Numbered from the stretch's first letter, positions 30,743 to 41,640 are shown. The stretch: DNA of 64,000 nt from Apoda limacodes (GCA_946406115.1 OX291561.1:736273-800272), one strand, 5' to 3'. The notes: generated by a model not told the origin, from the letters alone. Translations and numbers: made by a program.

Positions 30743-31505
30743 TCAAGAAGAGTTCAGTATCTCTTCAATAAATGGCGTAAAACAAAGTATGGCGAACGTA
30801 AATGCAGAAACTTGAAAACAAAATCTTAAAATTCAATAAAACAAAGTTTCCTCAGCCCGAAATTATTTACAAAAGTGAACATCGTGCAGTACAGAAGTTA
30901 TTGTAACACGTGCTGCAGTACCTATTCGCTACGGTTATACTAACCACGACACACGTACTTGTCGGTTATTATAAATGTTAAAAGCAATTCTATGAGATTA
31001 GAGAAAATCTAAAATTAGAGAGAGCATCTCTCGCTGAACTTTATCAATTGTCAATCTGCAAGTATTGTAAGAGTGCCAAGGGAGTGGAGTCGCGAGGAGC
31101 GCCGCGCCGCAACTCCGCAGCACTCCCGGCACGCGCCGAGTTAGGAACTCCCCGAGCACCCCGCGCACCCCGCGCACCCCGCGCCCGCCGGACGTGACCG
31201 AACGACGCTATCGCGTCCCGTCAGAGACTTAAAGCGGCACATTTATTAAAACATATCAATTTATCACAAAAAAATTATGAAATTTTTAGGTCAATTCCAT
31301 TCAAGTAGGAATAGCTAGTGTAACCGAACACGACATACCTACTATTAGTTGTCGAAAAAAAATTGATAACTTTTGACGAGAATACAATGTGAATACAAAA
31401 AGTCAAAAGTCAAAATGTTTTATTCAAACAAGGATTTTACGTCTTTTGATTTGCTTCCATAGTGGGCAAGCTAGGCAATTAAGAAAACCGATGAGTAAAA
31501 TAGGG
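30743..31505. other. Spacer with a GC-rich block at 31075-31205
   Basis: The block is strongly GC-rich with CpG and short 'caccccgcg' repeats (31155-31190), in contrast to its surroundings. It could be a promoter or a first exon of an unseen host gene, but no frame or splice site supports a coding call. Confidence 0.35.
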
Positions 31506-31626
31506 TATACAGCTCTAGTGTTGCAGCTACAGTGACGCCTAGGTACAACTCTAGTGATGCAGCTACAGTGACACGTGGGTACAACTCTAGTGTTGCAGCT
31601 ACAGTGACACGTAGGTTCAGCTCTAT
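31506..31626. repeat. 36-bp tandem repeat, about 3.3 units
   Basis: The unit core 'gtacaactctagtgttgcag' followed by 'ctacagtgacac' repeats with a 36-base spacing (31543, 31579). It reads as 12-residue repeats on the minus strand, which explains the open frame there. Confidence 0.9.
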
Positions 31627-32215
31627 CATGTACATCCAACACGTAATAACACAATGTGATAATTAAGAATGGGTTGCTTCATCTAACTTTTACTATAACA
31701 AAGAGCTGCTGGCTCGTCAAATACTCGATTAAGAATAAAATGGAGTGCACCATTTGACAATTAATTTTAAATAAGGTACTTCATAACTTTAACGTTAACA
31801 AGTACCAGCCGAAATTACTGGTTATAGTGTAAGTTACAATTGCTCCAAATTACTTACAATTATCGATATAGTGCTCCCAGGTATATTATAAGAGTATTAT
31901 AATCATTGAAATGGGGCGTCGTTATGGGATAAAGTGCTCCATAGAAACAACAAAATGGGGGTATTTTCTTGTTTGTATGGAGCACTTTAATAAACCAATA
32001 AAGTTTATACTTTGTACTGTCTCTCTTTGTCTTTGAACTCTCCCCGGACCGCTAGAGGGGTTCAAATGAAAACAAATTCAGAATTTTAAGTTTTCGTAGT
32101 GGCTCATCTAGGAACCCTAAAAAAGACACGAGAGAGATTAACAAAAATAGTCTAATTGATCTCGTTCTGGGATACAGTCGTTGAATAAGTTAACGAAGTT
32201 TAGGTTCCGGGCGTT
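31627..32215. other. Non-coding spacer
   Basis: No gene. 'gggataaagtgctccata' (31927) and 'gtatggagcacttt' (31975) form a short inverted pair. Confidence 0.35.
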
Positions 32216-32340
32216 TTTTTCGGTGTAGGAAAACATCGTTAGGAAACCTGCATACGTCTAAAAGACTTATGTCAAGTCAACAATCCGCACTGGGCCCGCG
32301 CCGCACTGGGCCCGCGCCGTTAGTTGGGATTTGGGACCTA
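32216..32340 (+). repeat. SINE body fragment
   Basis: 'cggtgtaggaaaacatcg' and 'aggaaacctgcatacgtc' match the SINE at 30466-30742, but the tRNA-like head is missing. It carries a tandem 'gcactgggcccgcgcc' duplication near 32288-32318. Confidence 0.75.
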
Positions 32341-32694
32341 TGAGGTTCTGGTAAGAAGGTCCAAGCTGCTTTTTATCACTTCGTAGAATTTCCAACGAAT
32401 TAAAATATTATAATTGTGTTAAACTAGTATGTACCTGCTACGTTGTCTCGTGGCATTATCACATTCAGCGTAAGTTCTGTTGTGCGGATTATTTAACATC
32501 TTGTGAACAAATTTTGTACAAAATATTTTTTGTCAAAAGCTCTTTTTTAGAGGTTATAGTTACTCAGTATAAATGTGCAATCGAAAGGAAACGTCGCCGT
32601 CTTGTTTCGGAAACAAGCCAATAAAATTTAATCAACTTACTTAAAAAATATTGCCCTCTAAAATGTATAATTGTAGGTTGAAACTGCATGCCAC

Positions 32695-32925
32695 TACTGA
32701 ATAGTAGTGGTAGAGCACAGCGAGTACTCGCTCAAATAAGCCGCCTGAACAAAAAAGCCGCCTAAACAAAAAAGCCGCCTGAACAATAAAGGCAACGTAA
32801 AACGAGTATTCGCTGGAATAAGCCACCCAAACAATAAAGGCAGCGCATTACGAGTACTAACTCGAATAAGCCGCCTAAACAATAAAGGCAGCGCATAACG
32901 TGTACTCACCGAACTGGGCAAGTAC
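32695..32925. repeat. 48-bp tandem repeat with 18-bp sub-repeats
   Basis: Units spaced by 48 bases contain 'cgagtact', 'ataagccgcctaaacaataa' and 'aggcagcgcat'. The left end has an inner 18-bp expansion of 'gccgcctgaacaaaaaa' (32754-32795). Both phases give open 16-residue repeats on the minus strand ('STRYALPLLFRRLI'); these are not genes. Confidence 0.85.
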
Positions 32926-33350
32926 CCCCTTACAGAAAACCGCGGCTAACATTGAATAGTGTTGTGTTCCTGACGGTAACAAGAATTGTCAGAGCTCTTG
33001 AGGATTCTCTGGGCAGTTAGCGGAGGACCGGCAGTACTTTTTGGTGTTATTGGTCGGCGTAGACGCGGCGTGCTGGTACGCGGCAGCCTCGTCAGGGAGA
33101 CCTGATGAAACGGCTGACCGCTGGCCGCCTGCAGGTTGTATGGGTTCCCGAACCCAGGGATTACTTGATCTCCGCCCTGGAAGGCTAAACAGCCAACCTG
33201 TATAAAGTCTCTGAAGTAGTTGGCGTGCCGAATAAAAATACGGGGTGGATCTGGCTACTACAACACAGGGGGATCAGGGCCCCTTCCGCCCGCCGTACAA
33301 CTTGCCAGCAACCGTATTATCTGTCGGCACAGATAAGCTTTGGCAGTTCT
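32926..33350. other. GC-rich unassigned block
   Basis: A block of about 300 bp (33000-33310) with GC-rich text such as 'cgtcagggagacctgatgaa' and 'gttcccgaacccaggga', unlike its surroundings. It resembles non-coding parts of retroelements, but no frame or second copy identifies it. Confidence 0.3.
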
Positions 33351-33351
33351 A

Positions 33352-33407
33352 GTATCGCAACTTTTGTCCTCTAAGTAACAGAACTTAGAGGACAAAAGTT
33401 GCGATAC
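33352..33407. repeat. Perfect 25-bp hairpin
   Basis: Arms 33352-33376 and 33383-33407 are perfectly complementary over 25 bases, with the 6-base loop 'aacaga'. The arm starts 'gtatcgcaacttttgtcctc'. Confidence 0.97.
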
Positions 33408-33487
33408 GAGCCTTAAATCCTCATTTTAGTCTAAGAAACTTTCTTTAACCACTCTTCAAAAAAAGAAGGACTTTCTCAATTTGGTTG

Positions 33488-33635
33488 TATGTTTTTTTTC
33501 AATGTTTGTTACTTCAGAACTCTGTCATTTACACCGATTTGGATTTTTTTTAACGTAAGTATAGTATATAATTTGGTAAGGCCTGCGGTTTATTAATGAC
33601 AGAGTTCTTAGGTAACAAACATTAAAAAAAAACAT
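33488..33635. repeat. Foldback element (MITE-like)
   Basis: 'aatgtttgttacttcagaac' (33502-33521) and 'gttcttaggtaacaaacatt' (33605-33624) are the outer parts of arms of about 29 bp with two mismatches, extended by T- and A-runs to about 42 bp. The spacer is about 64 bp. Non-coding. Confidence 0.8.
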
Positions 33636-33899
33636 TCTTGGACCAATGTCCAAGAATACCAAAGTTAGGTGAGAAAATAAAAAATAAATAAATAGAATAG
33701 TTTTATTCATAAAAATCACAAAAAAAATCACAAAATCAAGCTATGAATACAATTTTTTGCTTAAACATAAGTAAGACGGGTGCGTGAACTATGTTATCCT
33801 ATGTTTCAGGCAAGAAGAGCTAACATACATGTCTACACAAATAATCACTGCATTTAGGATAAGATTTATAATTGACTAATTTGGTTTTATTTAATTTTA

Positions 33900-34375
33900 T
33901 TGCGAAAAAGCTACGTACCTTCTGAAGACGTTATTTTTAGCCAATAAGTGATAATTTTTGCGAACATACATTATACATGCGAAGATATATTGGCAAGGAA
34001 CAGTTAAAATATCAGTTTCCCTAAATAGTTCCCTAAGAGAAATTTGAGGTCCTAATTTAGAGATTGACCGTACTGCTCTCTTTTGTTAAATAAAGACTGT
34101 ATCAATATCAGCTGCCTTACCTCAAAGCAAAATGCCATAAGACATGACGGAATGGTTATAGCTAAAGTATACCAAGCGAGCAGTGTCAATATCTGTAACC
34201 AGCCTAACTTTTCTTACTGTATAATCAGCTGAACTAAGTTTCCCTGCAGAACTGAGATGTAAGTGTTTCACTGCAGCCTATTGTATAATTTAATACCTAG
34301 AAACACTGTTAAGTCTCTCTATATCTCTATTTCTTCTCCGTTTAAGGAAAATTTTGTACTTATGGGTATTTCCAT
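33900..34375 (-). pseudogene. LINE D RT C-terminal piece (distal half of a split copy)
   Basis: Minus-strand text: 'LNGEEIEI' then, after a stop, 'LTVFLGIKL', 'LSSADYTVRKVRLVTDIDTA', 'LVYFSYNHSVMSYGILL' and 'QKRAVRSISKLGPQISLREL'. The same family text is seen at 57200-57400 ('LSSAVYAIKKKRQLTNVDTA'). It continues the RT piece at 36858-37121, from which a DNA transposon separates it. Confidence 0.75.
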
Positions 34376-36857
34376 TGTAACGGGTGCGACACTGAGACTG
34401 CGTTTTTTCAAGATAATAAAGTGTTTGTTCAGATATATCAAATTACGTTTATGAAGAAAAATAGTATGAAAAATAAGATATTTAACTCAAACAAGATCTG
34501 TATAAAAACTTATAATGAAAAACTTATACATCATGAATCGCGTAACGGGTGCGACCTTAGAAAATCACTTTCACTTTCAGTTAAACACCTGTAAAATTTT
34601 CGATGAAAGAATACAGTAAGATTTTTTTATGTAAAACTTGAATAGTTATCTCAAATAACTACGTTATTCAAAATGTACACACATTTATAATGTATTTTAT
34701 AAAATTTTTTGAAAATGTAACGGGTGCGACAGGCCTTTGTTACGGGTGCGACACTGTATGGTTTTCTCAAGTTTTATCGTAAAATAAAAAATGTTTTAAT
34801 CAACATTGCTTTATTAAAAATCATTCCAGATAAGAAAACACAGGAAATGAACATGAGATTTGGTCTAAAATTAATAATTTCTTTTGACGATTGTGCAATT
34901 TCCTACCTAACTCTAAATCGCCCTCTGAATCCGTATAGATGTCAGAATAACGCAAACGAGCGTCTTGACGTAGTATCTTCAGGCAGGATTCTTCCATTTT
35001 GGAAGAAACAGTACGACCACCTTTGATGCAATTTGTCGATTCATGTGACTTTTGAAAATAGTGCTTTCCATGTAGATTTCTGATCGATTTAAGGCCTTCC
35101 CATCGTATTTCCAACAATGGTTGATGTTCTTCAATGTCCTCATTGGACTGGTAGAAATTTTTTACGGTTCCTGATCCCTTTTTCTTCAAATGTTCTTAGC
35201 AATCTCGTGGAGTGTTGCGGATGATTTCCCGAGCTTTTACAGAAATCCACAACGTCCTCTTAACGACCGCACCAATGCCGTCAACGGCACCTTTTCCGTG
35301 ACTAGTCGGGAAGAATGACCAAGTTATGTCTACTCCGAAATCTTCTGGAGCTGTACAAATATTGTACAAATTGTACCGATTCTTGAACTGTGCTGCGCAG
35401 CCATCCGAGAAGATGTGAACTACCCTGATTTTCTTGTAGGTTGTCAGTTCTTTAATAATCCTTTTGATGAACACCCAAATACAAACTTTGTTGTGGCTAA
35501 GGTCCTCGCTAATGATTGCGTAAGATCGAGATTCTATAACTCCTTCTCGTACCCAAGCACATCCGGTAAAAACAGTGGCCTGTTGATGTCGCCAATGTGC
35601 GCTTTGAATTTCGTCCTGCGATATAATTGCGAAATTCTCGGCGAAATCTACTTGCAGTACCGCCTCGTCTTCGGATATTCTTTGTCTCATTTCTTTAAAG
35701 TGTTTGCTCTGAAGTTTTTTCACAAACCAGTAAGTCTTAAACTTTTTTAGTTGGGCCTCAAATAATTTTATGTAATCAGCAACGGTGCCTGTGTCCAATT
35801 GAACTTGTAAACGACCCTCATGTTCTTTCCACTGGTTCCATGATATGATTGCGTCACGATCAAATGTCAGAGGTATAATAACAGTAACGTTATCACACTG
35901 TGTACACTTATTTGTCATACATTCTTCACTTTCTATATTACAACAAACTTCTTCTAGAAAGCAGAAGGAGGGAATGAAGCAAATGTATGACTGGCTGTTT
36001 CAATCAGAAATGTAAAGTTGGCATGGTACTGTATCATGGTGTGTACTGGTCACTTACTGGTCGGACATGGCTTGACCTTGCAGCGTACAATTTTGTCTTG
36101 CCCACTTTAAGCGTCGGATATTCTTCTTTAAATAATCTATAACATTCGCCAAAACTCATTACTAAATGTCTCTTTTGCAGCCTCTGACGTTCTTCTGTTG
36201 TGGGATCTTTCACCGATTTATAATCTTTTATGACAGGTGCTGCACGACTTATAAACGCTCGTAAAACGCTTCTATCTGAGCTACGGTCTCTTCGGATAGA
36301 CTAGCAGAAGATTTTTCCTTTGGATACAATAATCGTCTAGCACTCGTCGGAAATACTTCAATGGCAATTTCTTTTAGAAATGCCACTCTCTTAGACGGAC
36401 TAGCAGGCAGCGCGCGTTTTGGTTATAGCTTTTTTAAATGATCTTTTTGACATATAAGTTCCAATAGGTGATGTCGTCGACTGTGTAGGCAGATGGAGTA
36501 TTTCGCTCTTATGTGCTCTCTGTCTTTCACGTTTGCGCCGCTTCACTATCTCTTCGGCATCCGCTGAAACCTTCTTGGCATCTCTTCTTTTCTTGTCTCT
36601 TTCTCTTTCTTTTAACAAATGTGGTTCGTAATTTTTTTTATTTTCTTTCAGTTTTTTTCGATGCTTTTGCATTCTGTTGGTGGCTTTCATATCTGGCAAA
36701 AAATAAATTACAATTTATACGCAAAACAACCTAATATATAAATTTTCAAAAAAAATGAAACGGGTGTGACATATATTTATCATCAAAAGATAGACACTTA
36801 GTTTCTATCCAGTATTGAAACTCGTCCGTGTTGATGATTAAAGTAAGCTTCTTATTA
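34376..36857 (-). mobile_element. DDE-type DNA transposon of uncertain family, inside LINE D
   Basis: The region between two pieces of one LINE holds a transposase-like gene on the minus strand (34821-36699) and five direct copies of 'acgggtgcgac' or a near variant at about 34380, 34537, 34719, 34742 and 36756. The outermost copies lie close to the LINE break points. No inverted terminal repeat was found by eye, so the exact ends are uncertain. Confidence 0.6.
34821..36699 (-). pseudogene. Transposase-like protein (DFAENF / SDG motif family)
   Basis: Minus-strand order: a Lys/Arg-rich start (36400-36699, 'MQKHRKKLKENKKNYEPH'); a middle part (35990-36250) with 'DPTTEERQRLQKRHLVMSFG' and 'LKVGKTKLYAARS'; then the 35196-35918 frame with 'MTNKCTQCDN', 'VLQVDFAENFAIISQDEIQS', 'IFSDGCAAQFKNRYNLYN' and 'SFFPTSHGKGAVDGIGAVVK'. 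A single TAA (35196-35198) separates it in frame from the C-terminal frame (34821-35189). The two Asp-containing motifs fit an RNase H-fold transposase. Similar proteins are widespread in invertebrate genomes by memory; I cannot name the superfamily. Confidence 0.65.
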
Positions 36858-37121
36858 TTACAAGGTATAAAGATTACAGACATATATGTTTCTGACATTC
36901 GGCATCATAAATTTTAAACACTTAGTATTTGAGAAGAATATATTTAAGAAGTTATTTGCCGTAAAGCACTGAAGAAAATGAGAAAGTGCAATAGTTACGT
37001 CGTCAATATTAGTTTTATTTCTGTCAACTTTAAATAAAAGAGAAGTGTTATCAGCAAATAGTACAATCTTGCAGAGCTTCTCCACAAAAGAGGACTGAAA
37101 AGGACTTTCTCTACTTTTCAC
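36858..37121 (-). pseudogene. LINE D RT palm piece (proximal half of a split copy)
   Basis: The frame reads 'VLFADNTSLLFKVDRNKTN' with FADN where FADD (catalytic) is usual, then 'IDDVTIALSHFLQCFTANNF' and 'TKCLKFMMPNVRN'. It ends near the transposon edge. The downstream half is at 33900-34375. Confidence 0.75.
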
Positions 37122-37199
37122 GAAAGACGCAAGTAACTAAAGGAATCAGTGACTACTTATACCGACTTCCAAGAAAAGCTACGACAGAAATACTCACAC

Positions 37200-38205
37200 A
37201 ATAACCTACCTGCCTGCTGTATAACGAGATATATAGTGCGAAGCAGAGGCAGATGAAGCGACTGAGAGCTTCGTAGCCAAGAAACCATTACTCTTCTCTA
37301 AGCTACCGGCACCAAAACATCCAGATACACAAACATGGTGGACACGTGTGGTGTACATGGTGGACGTACCGAAGCAATATAACCACTTCCGACAGCCTGA
37401 TCGAGAATGTCCGGAGTGTGGAGAAAGTTTTGGAAGAGCGAATCGAAACCCAGATACCTTCACCTTCCAAGATTAAGTGAGGATTTTGCAAGCTTGTGGG
37501 CCACATATCTGAAGTATATCATAAAATAATAAAGGCTGAAGTCTGCAACCTATAACAAGGAAGCTACTTCAAAAACGGAACAAGTTCCACCATCTATCTC
37601 CGCCCCAAAAGTGTCATGCTACGGTTGCGGTGCCCCTGGTGTTGTCTGCACAAACTGCTCAAACTACGCGGGGAAGTCTTCACACGACGTGAAAACCGAA
37701 AACATCAGCTCTTGTGCACTTAACGTATAAGCATGCGTTTAGTCGCGGCCCGTACTTCATCGTGCTTGGTGGCAAAAGTGGATATGCATATGTAGACACC
37801 TGCGCAAAGCAAGCATAGTGCACACCTGTGTTTTTGTCGACTTTTAAGGCTCACATGGTAGAAATGTCTTCCTCAAGCTCAAAGAATATATCCTCACGGT
37901 GAACGTCGTAAAGTGCAGGTTCTGTTTCTCAACCAACAAATATTTGGGCCACTATATAACTCCGGAAGGATTGAAAATGGACCCCGAAAATGTTTCGGCA
38001 ATAATGGATGTTCCACCTCCTACAACCCTCGAAGGGTTACAGTTAGTTTCATTCCTGCAGTCATGTTCCTGGTATCGGTGGTTCATTGAAGGGTTCTCAA
38101 ATATTGCAGAAACTCTTACCAAGCTGACCAAGAAAGTTGCTATTTAGATCTGGACAGAGGAAATTGACCGGAAGTGCACGGTTGTTAAAGTTGCGTAGAT
38201 AAGTT
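37200..38205 (+). mobile_element. Ty3/gypsy fragment (gag end joined to RT end)
   Basis: The first half has gag-like text and the zinc-knuckle-like 'CYGCGAPGVVCTNCSN' (37619-37666). The second half (37880-38200) holds 'LTVNVVKCRFCFSTNKYLGH', 'ITPEGLKMDPENVSAI', 'SWYRWFIEGFSNIAETLTKL' and 'TKKVAI*IWTEE', the RT thumb/connection region of gypsy elements. Protease and the RT palm are absent between about 37700 and 37870, so an internal deletion joins the parts. Confidence 0.75.
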
Positions 38206-38261
38206 GGCGCCCAGTATTCGATTTAAGAAAATCTTTTCAATTTAAGTATTTTTATGAATTA

Positions 38262-38558
38262 ACTAGACTTTGCCAGCGGCTCCGCCCGTCCTCAATTGGG
38301 TTATCGGCGTGGAACTCCTTAATTATATTAATGAAGTTTGTTATAGCTAGCTATAGGTGTAGCTATAGTTCGTTCAACTCTGTTATAGTTATTCCCGCGG
38401 TAACTTTTGAATTTTTCGGGACAAAGAGTAGCCTATATGCTATTCCAGGACTGTATGCCAAGTTTCATCCCGATCCGTCCAGTGGTTGAAGCGTGATTGA
38501 GTAACAAACATCCATCCAGACATACAAACTTTCACATTTATAATATTAGTAGGATAAA
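38262..38558 (+). repeat. Lepidopteran non-coding interspersed repeat (R3)
   Basis: The start 'ttgccagcggctccgcccg' and end 'tttataatattagtaggata', with 'gccaagtttcatcccgatcc' between, form a non-coding repeat type that I recognise as abundant in moths and butterflies, often placed with Helitron- or SINE-like elements. There is no other full copy in this window. Confidence 0.55.
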
Positions 38559-38621
38559 CGTTAACTGATACGTGTCCTGACGGATGTTATGTAGGTTTTT
38601 GTGCTTCTTCTGCTATTGTTT

Positions 38622-38965
38622 TTAGGGTTCCGTACCTCAAATGGAAAAAACTAACCCTTATAGGATAACTTTGTTGTCCATCTGTCTGTCTATCTGTCAA
38701 GACCCATTTTCTTATGACCGTGTGAAGGTGTCAAGTGGAAATTATTATCAAATACTAACGTCTTCGGTCCTTTGAAGCTGTAAATAATCAAGCTCCTAAC
38801 TCAACGCAATAAAAAATATGCCCAAAACACGGTCATTTTTGTCGCATATTGTGACACCAATAAATCAAAATCTATGGGGTACTTCCAGTTGTTCTAGAAT
38901 CATGAAATTTTGGCACGAAGCAAGCAATATGGGAAACAATCCAAATACTTATAATTAAGGCATAA
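38622..38965 (+). repeat. Interspersed repeat R2, 5' part
   Basis: 'agggttccgtacctcaaatg', a 'ctgtctgtctatctgtc' run, and the block 'catttttgtcgcatattgtg' match R2 at 8961-10135. The 3' signature is absent. Confidence 0.65.
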
Positions 38966-39650
38966 ACCTGTGAGACTTGGTCTCATGATGGAAGAACAAT
39001 CTACATAGAATAAGTTATAATAAATTAAGAATAAGTTATCATAAAACTTTGAAGATGGATTGAATTATATCTGGCGGTTTTCGTAGAGCGCCTTTGTTGC
39101 TCCTAATCCCTTCCGTACCGTCTAGTTACACCTTGGCTTACAATAAATAAAGAATTTATCAAATTAAAGATGATGTTTAGCCTTTTTCGTTTTTAAGAAA
39201 TAAATAACAATCATATTAAGTAAAGTTAGAATAAGGATAGTTATATTAAAGTTCCTATGCAATAGTCACGATTTGATAATCGAACGTTATAAAACTGTTA
39301 TCAACTTGAACTAAAAAACAAACAATCTCTATCGCGGCGTGCTTAGAATAACAACTGACACTGGTGGCGGCTCGTGCGTTGACGGTTTCGGTTTCGGCAG
39401 AGTACAAAAAGATATTTACTGAGAATTAAAACATTTCTTTAAGTTTTACGAGCTCGCACGGTTGAGTGGTGTTTTGGTAAAACTCGATAAAAGATCTGCA
39501 TTTGACTTAACCATTAGTGACTGTTTGGATAGTAAATGACAATGAAACAGTTTATTGTTTGCATTTTTCTAAAGCTTCGCGGCACAAACATGATGTCAAC
39601 CGCGGCTTGCAAGTTCGACATACAAGTTATACTTCTTACTAATTTATTTT
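38966..39650. other. Non-coding spacer
   Basis: No gene or repeat was recognised, apart from a modest GC-rich piece at 39360-39400. Confidence 0.35.
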
Positions 39651-39654
39651 ATTT

Positions 39655-40610
39655 TTTTATTTAAACACTTTATTGCACTAAAATACAATAGGTGGACTTA
39701 ATGCCTTAGGCATTATCTACCAGTCGACCTTAGGGTCATGCAGAAAGCTTAAGGTAGTTGTTTAAGTAGGAACGGTTATTATCTACTAACATAAACGTAA
39801 CATACAGTATAGGATTTGAATACATAAATTAAATAAATACACAGATTAATATATACGTAAATATATATTTAAATATACATACATACACATACATAAATAC
39901 GTATTTAAATATGTACATAGATATTGCTATATAGGTACTGCATATGATTCATTGAAAAGTATTTATAAAGGTGAGCCTAAATAGTATTTGTATAGCGAAT
40001 GCTTAAATTTATTTCGGCAAGGCTTTTCCTTTATATTTTTAGGAAGCGCATTCCAGAGTAGTGCTGCCTGAATAGTAAAAGAATTGGAAATAAAACCAGT
40101 ACGATGTGAAGGTAAACGTAGCAGCATGTTAGAGGAAGAACGAAGCTCTCTGTTGTGAGAACAGTGAAGATATTGAAACATTTTCTTTAAATATGGAGGA
40201 GATTGAGAATTATTTAAAATGGTATAAAGAAAACATAGAATTCTAGTATATCTGCGTTCCCGGATAGGTAACCAGCCAAGCTGAGTACGGTATTGGGAAA
40301 TGTGGTCAAATTTTCTTAAGTTGAAAATAAATCTTATACAAGAATTGAGGAGACGATCAAGTTTATTGAGATGATTTTGGGTCAGATCCAAATAACAAAC
40401 ATCAGCATAATCAATTATGGGAATTAGAGTTTGTACTAGCAAGATTTTGGTTTTTATTAGTAGAAAATGTTTGAATCGATAAAGCGATCGCAAAGCGTTG
40501 AACACTTTTCGACTAACTTCTGCGATTTGATTATTCCAACTAAAAGTATTGTCTATATTTAGACCCAGATCTTTTACGCTAGAGGTAAAGGGTAAATGTA
40601 GTGTTTTCAT
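39655..40610 (-). mobile_element. LINE E 3' half with 3' UTR
   Basis: A 215-codon frame (39963-40610) followed on the minus strand by a 3' UTR of about 300 bp containing 'aatgcctaaggcattaag' and 'gtgcaataaagtgtttaaat', and ending in an A-rich tail at about 39655. The text before the A-rich tail is typical of insect LINE ends. The element is 5'-truncated near 40620. Confidence 0.75.
39963..40610 (-). pseudogene. LINE E ORF2 C-terminal region, undamaged frame
   Basis: 215 codons open from ATG to TGA. Motifs: 'VKDLGLNIDNTFSWNNQIAE', 'LVQTLIPIIDYADVCYLDLT', 'LLNSCIRFIFNLRKFDH', 'LGWLPIRERRYTRILCFLY', 'AALLWNALPKNIKE'. This is the post-RT domain of Jockey/CR1-like LINEs. The lack of stops suggests a recent insertion; the RT palm itself is missing. 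Confidence 0.8.
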
Positions 40611-40619
40611 AGTATATCT

Positions 40620-40977
40620 GTGACAAAGTACTTAAGTCAATCCTACTGAGTAACCTTGAGCTACCTACGATAATAGCTTGGCATTTGGACGGCAATTGTG
40701 TGATAAGTAATAATTAGGTGATAAGATTATTTTAGTAAATCCCAAAAATCCCGATCTCGCTATCCGGAGAGACTAGACTAGTCTCGACGACCTCCCCTAG
40801 TAGTCCCCCCCCTCCCTCACACGACGCTGACGTCCCCGGGTGTCGACGAACGCACGGACCTTCAGCCCGCACGCTCATCTCATATACGAGGTATCAAAGA
40901 GTGCCGGGGCGCTCCTCGCCGCCACCCACTCGCAACCGCGTAACGGGGAACTCCCCTAAACCGTCGAACACCAGAAT
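40620..40977. other. Spacer with a GC-rich block
   Basis: 40745-40960 is GC-rich with C-runs. No coding frame with support was found. Confidence 0.3.
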
Positions 40978-41440
40978 TAAGGAGCCTTTTAGAGTTTGTT
41001 TGTGGCGGTGAATGGAAATGGAAATGGAGAAATTTCTTGAGGATGAGTGCCGGAGGGCTGTGAGCCTTCCTTCTGTTCCTCTCCCTGCTGCTCTTATTCA
41101 GCTGCACAAGCACCACGGCAACTGCCCCAAAGGGCCCCTGCACCCCGCCCTCCAATTTCGAGGGTCACTGGGATAGCGGCCAGACAAACCTCGCCACAGC
41201 CAAGCTGCTTTTACTGTCGTAGGCCCAACCACCTTCTGGCTTAGTGCCCTGCATTTTTTAAGGCATCTTCAGTAGGCAGACACTTTGGTAAGGAAGCTAA
41301 AGCTACAGTTGTCTCCGGCTGCGGATTCTTTTCGAAGTATTACTGGCCTCAAGTTCTCAAGTATTAAAGGTCAGGTTTCTATTGTTATTTCTGTCCTCCA
41401 TAGTTCTCTTATTCGTTGGACTATTTCAGCCATGGTGATG
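40978..41440 (+). mobile_element. Second BEL/Pao fragment
   Basis: It matches 5045-5280 (gag end: 'ttaaggagcc', 'caactgccccaaaggg', 'tggatagcggccagacaaac'-like text) and then jumps to the equivalent of 5675-5825 (protease start, 'ggtaaggaagctaaagctac'). So about 400 bp of the family are deleted inside. It ends at 'tatttcagccatggtgatg'. Confidence 0.75.
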
Positions 41441-41469
41441 GAATGGAATTAAAACGACTTTTCTTATAA

Positions 41470-41640
41470 AATAGTTATTTTATTACAATATTTACATGTC
41501 ACTTACAACTATAACAACATGCGCACGCACGTTCACCCATACACACGCGTACGCACGCACACGCACACGGACGCACACATGCACACGCACGCACGCACGC
41601 ACGCATGCCCACGCACGCACTCTGCACACGCACTAGCCAC
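41470..41640. repeat. Purine-pyrimidine simple repeat (CACG-rich)
   Basis: 41519-41635 is built from 'cacgcacg', 'cacacg' and related steps. A simple sequence of alternating bases. Confidence 0.9.

Noticed and set aside
41519..41640. Regularly spaced repeats considered as a CRISPR-like array
   Set aside because: They are a simple CACG-type microsatellite without spacers, in a eukaryotic genome.
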